Shown here: in pieces, positions 63,339 to 64,000 of the stretch
Layout: each line of letters begins with the position of its first letter
Position numbering within the stretch: the stretch's first letter is position 1
Source of the DNA: an uncultured Prevotella sp.
GTDB taxonomy: Bacteria; Bacteroidota; Bacteroidia; Bacteroidales; Bacteroidaceae
Direction: 5' to 3'
Assembly: GCA_905235325.1 (NCBI GenBank)
Contig: CAJOLE010000008.1
Coordinates: 530-64,529 of the forward strand
DNA length: 64,000 nt
Translations under genes and position numbers: made by a program
The notes under the pieces: generated by a model
Told to the model about the DNA's origin: nothing
The model's database searches: none
Seen by the model: only the letters and a program-made list of their open reading frames with translations

Positions 63339-63370
63339 TTTGCGGATGTGCAAAAAAGGATGTATCTTTG
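63339..63370 (+). promoter_or_regulatory. Putative promoter TTTG - 20 nt - TATCTTTG
   Basis: Consensus match upstream of ligase. Confidence 0.6.
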
Positions 63371-63393
63371 CACAAAATTTCAAAAAATGTGCA

Positions 63394-64000
63394 ATGGATA
63401 TAGCGTCAAGCTTTAACGAATACATTCAAAAAGCCATCATCGACAACTGGAACCACGATGCCCTGACAGACTATCAGGGAGTGACCCTACAGTTTCATGA
63501 CGTTGCAAGGAAGATAGAGAAGATTCACATACTCTTTGAGAACGCAGGTGTCAGACAGGGCGACAAGATAGCCCTCTGTGGCCGAAACTCAGCCCACTGG
63601 GCCGTGGCTTTCCTCGCAACCCTCACGTATGGTGCCGTAGCCGTTCCCGTCCTGCATGAGTTCAACGCCGAACAGATACACAACATCGTCAACCACTCAG
63701 GGTCGAAGCTGCTCTTCGTAGGCGACTTCGTCGTGAAGACCATCAAGCCGGAGGAGATGCCGCAGATAGAAGGCATCATCTACCTGCCTGACTTCTCGCT
63801 CTACGTCTCACGCTCAGAGAAGCTGACTTACGCCCGCGAGCACCTGAACATGATGTTTGGCAGCAAATACCCCCGCTCCTTCCGCGCCGAGAACGTCAGC
63901 TACCACATCGACTCACCCGAGGAGCTGGCACTCATCAACTACACCAGCGGCACGACAGGATTCTCAAAGGGCGTGATGCTGCCCTACCGGGCGTTATGGG
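63394..64000 (+). CDS. AMP-dependent synthetase / long-chain acyl-CoA ligase (truncated by window end)
   Basis: MDIASSFNEYIQKAI...; INYTSGTTGFSKGVML AMP-binding motif; absent from ORF track because it runs off the end. Confidence 0.88.
   Translation, partial: MDIASSFNEYIQKAIIDNWNHDALTDYQGVTLQFHDVARKIEKIHILFENAGVRQGDKIALCGRNSAHWAVAFLATLTYGAVAVPVLHEFNAEQIHNIVNHSGSKLLFVGDFVVKTIKPEEMPQIEGIIYLPDFSLYVSRSEKLTYAREHLNMMFGSKYPRSFRAENVSYHIDSPEELALINYTSGTTGFSKGVMLPYRALW

Noticed and set aside
1-64000. tRNA, rRNA, integrase or transposase genes
   Set aside because: None recognised by eye; a tRNAscan/ISfinder run would be needed to exclude small ones

Overview
The window is chromosomal DNA from a Bacteroidota member, probably Prevotella-like. 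This is inferred from codon usage, TTTG/TAnnTTTG promoters, Bat and MoxR genes and a UpxY-type NusG; no tool was run. Part A (about 0.4-25.8 kb) is mostly core: MNT nucleotidyltransferase with a HEPN remnant, fabD, glgB, MORN protein, kdsB, queA, PAP2, moxR/DUF58/bat operon, HU proteins, rimO, ftsY, thrA, apgM-like. Part B (26.86-57.38 kb) is a co-directional ~30 kb type VI secretion locus on the + strand. It is headed by a NusG/UpxY-like antiterminator, followed by ClpV, TssB, TssC, Hcp, an Hcp with a huge N-terminal coiled extension, VgrG, a PAAR-like protein, TssG/TssK/TssE/TssF-like baseplate genes, a LysM glucosaminidase, a Ser/Thr kinase and a PP2C phosphatase. Part C (57.5-64 kb) is core again: nadE, DUF2027, aminotransferase, FtsX-type permease, AMP-ligase. 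The main discovery candidate lies inside the T6SS locus, between the VgrG/PAAR genes and the baseplate genes. It is a complete eukaryote-like ubiquitin-type conjugation cassette: a Ubl with an exposed C-terminal Gly, an E2 with HPN and catalytic Cys, a membrane-anchored Rpn11-like JAMM protease, a membrane RING protein that also carries a vWA-like and an FHA-like domain, and an E1 with CxxC and a UFD-like tail. Two paralogous signal-peptide proteins are embedded in it. No TssJ/L/M or obvious TssN-R was recognised, so these proteins may substitute for the membrane complex. A second signal is a set of short intergenic elements with inverted ends built from iterated 7-9 bp motifs. They share an architecture but use a different motif in each copy. 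One perfect 19-bp TIR pair is present, and related in-frame palindromic insertions occur in rimO and the PP2C gene.
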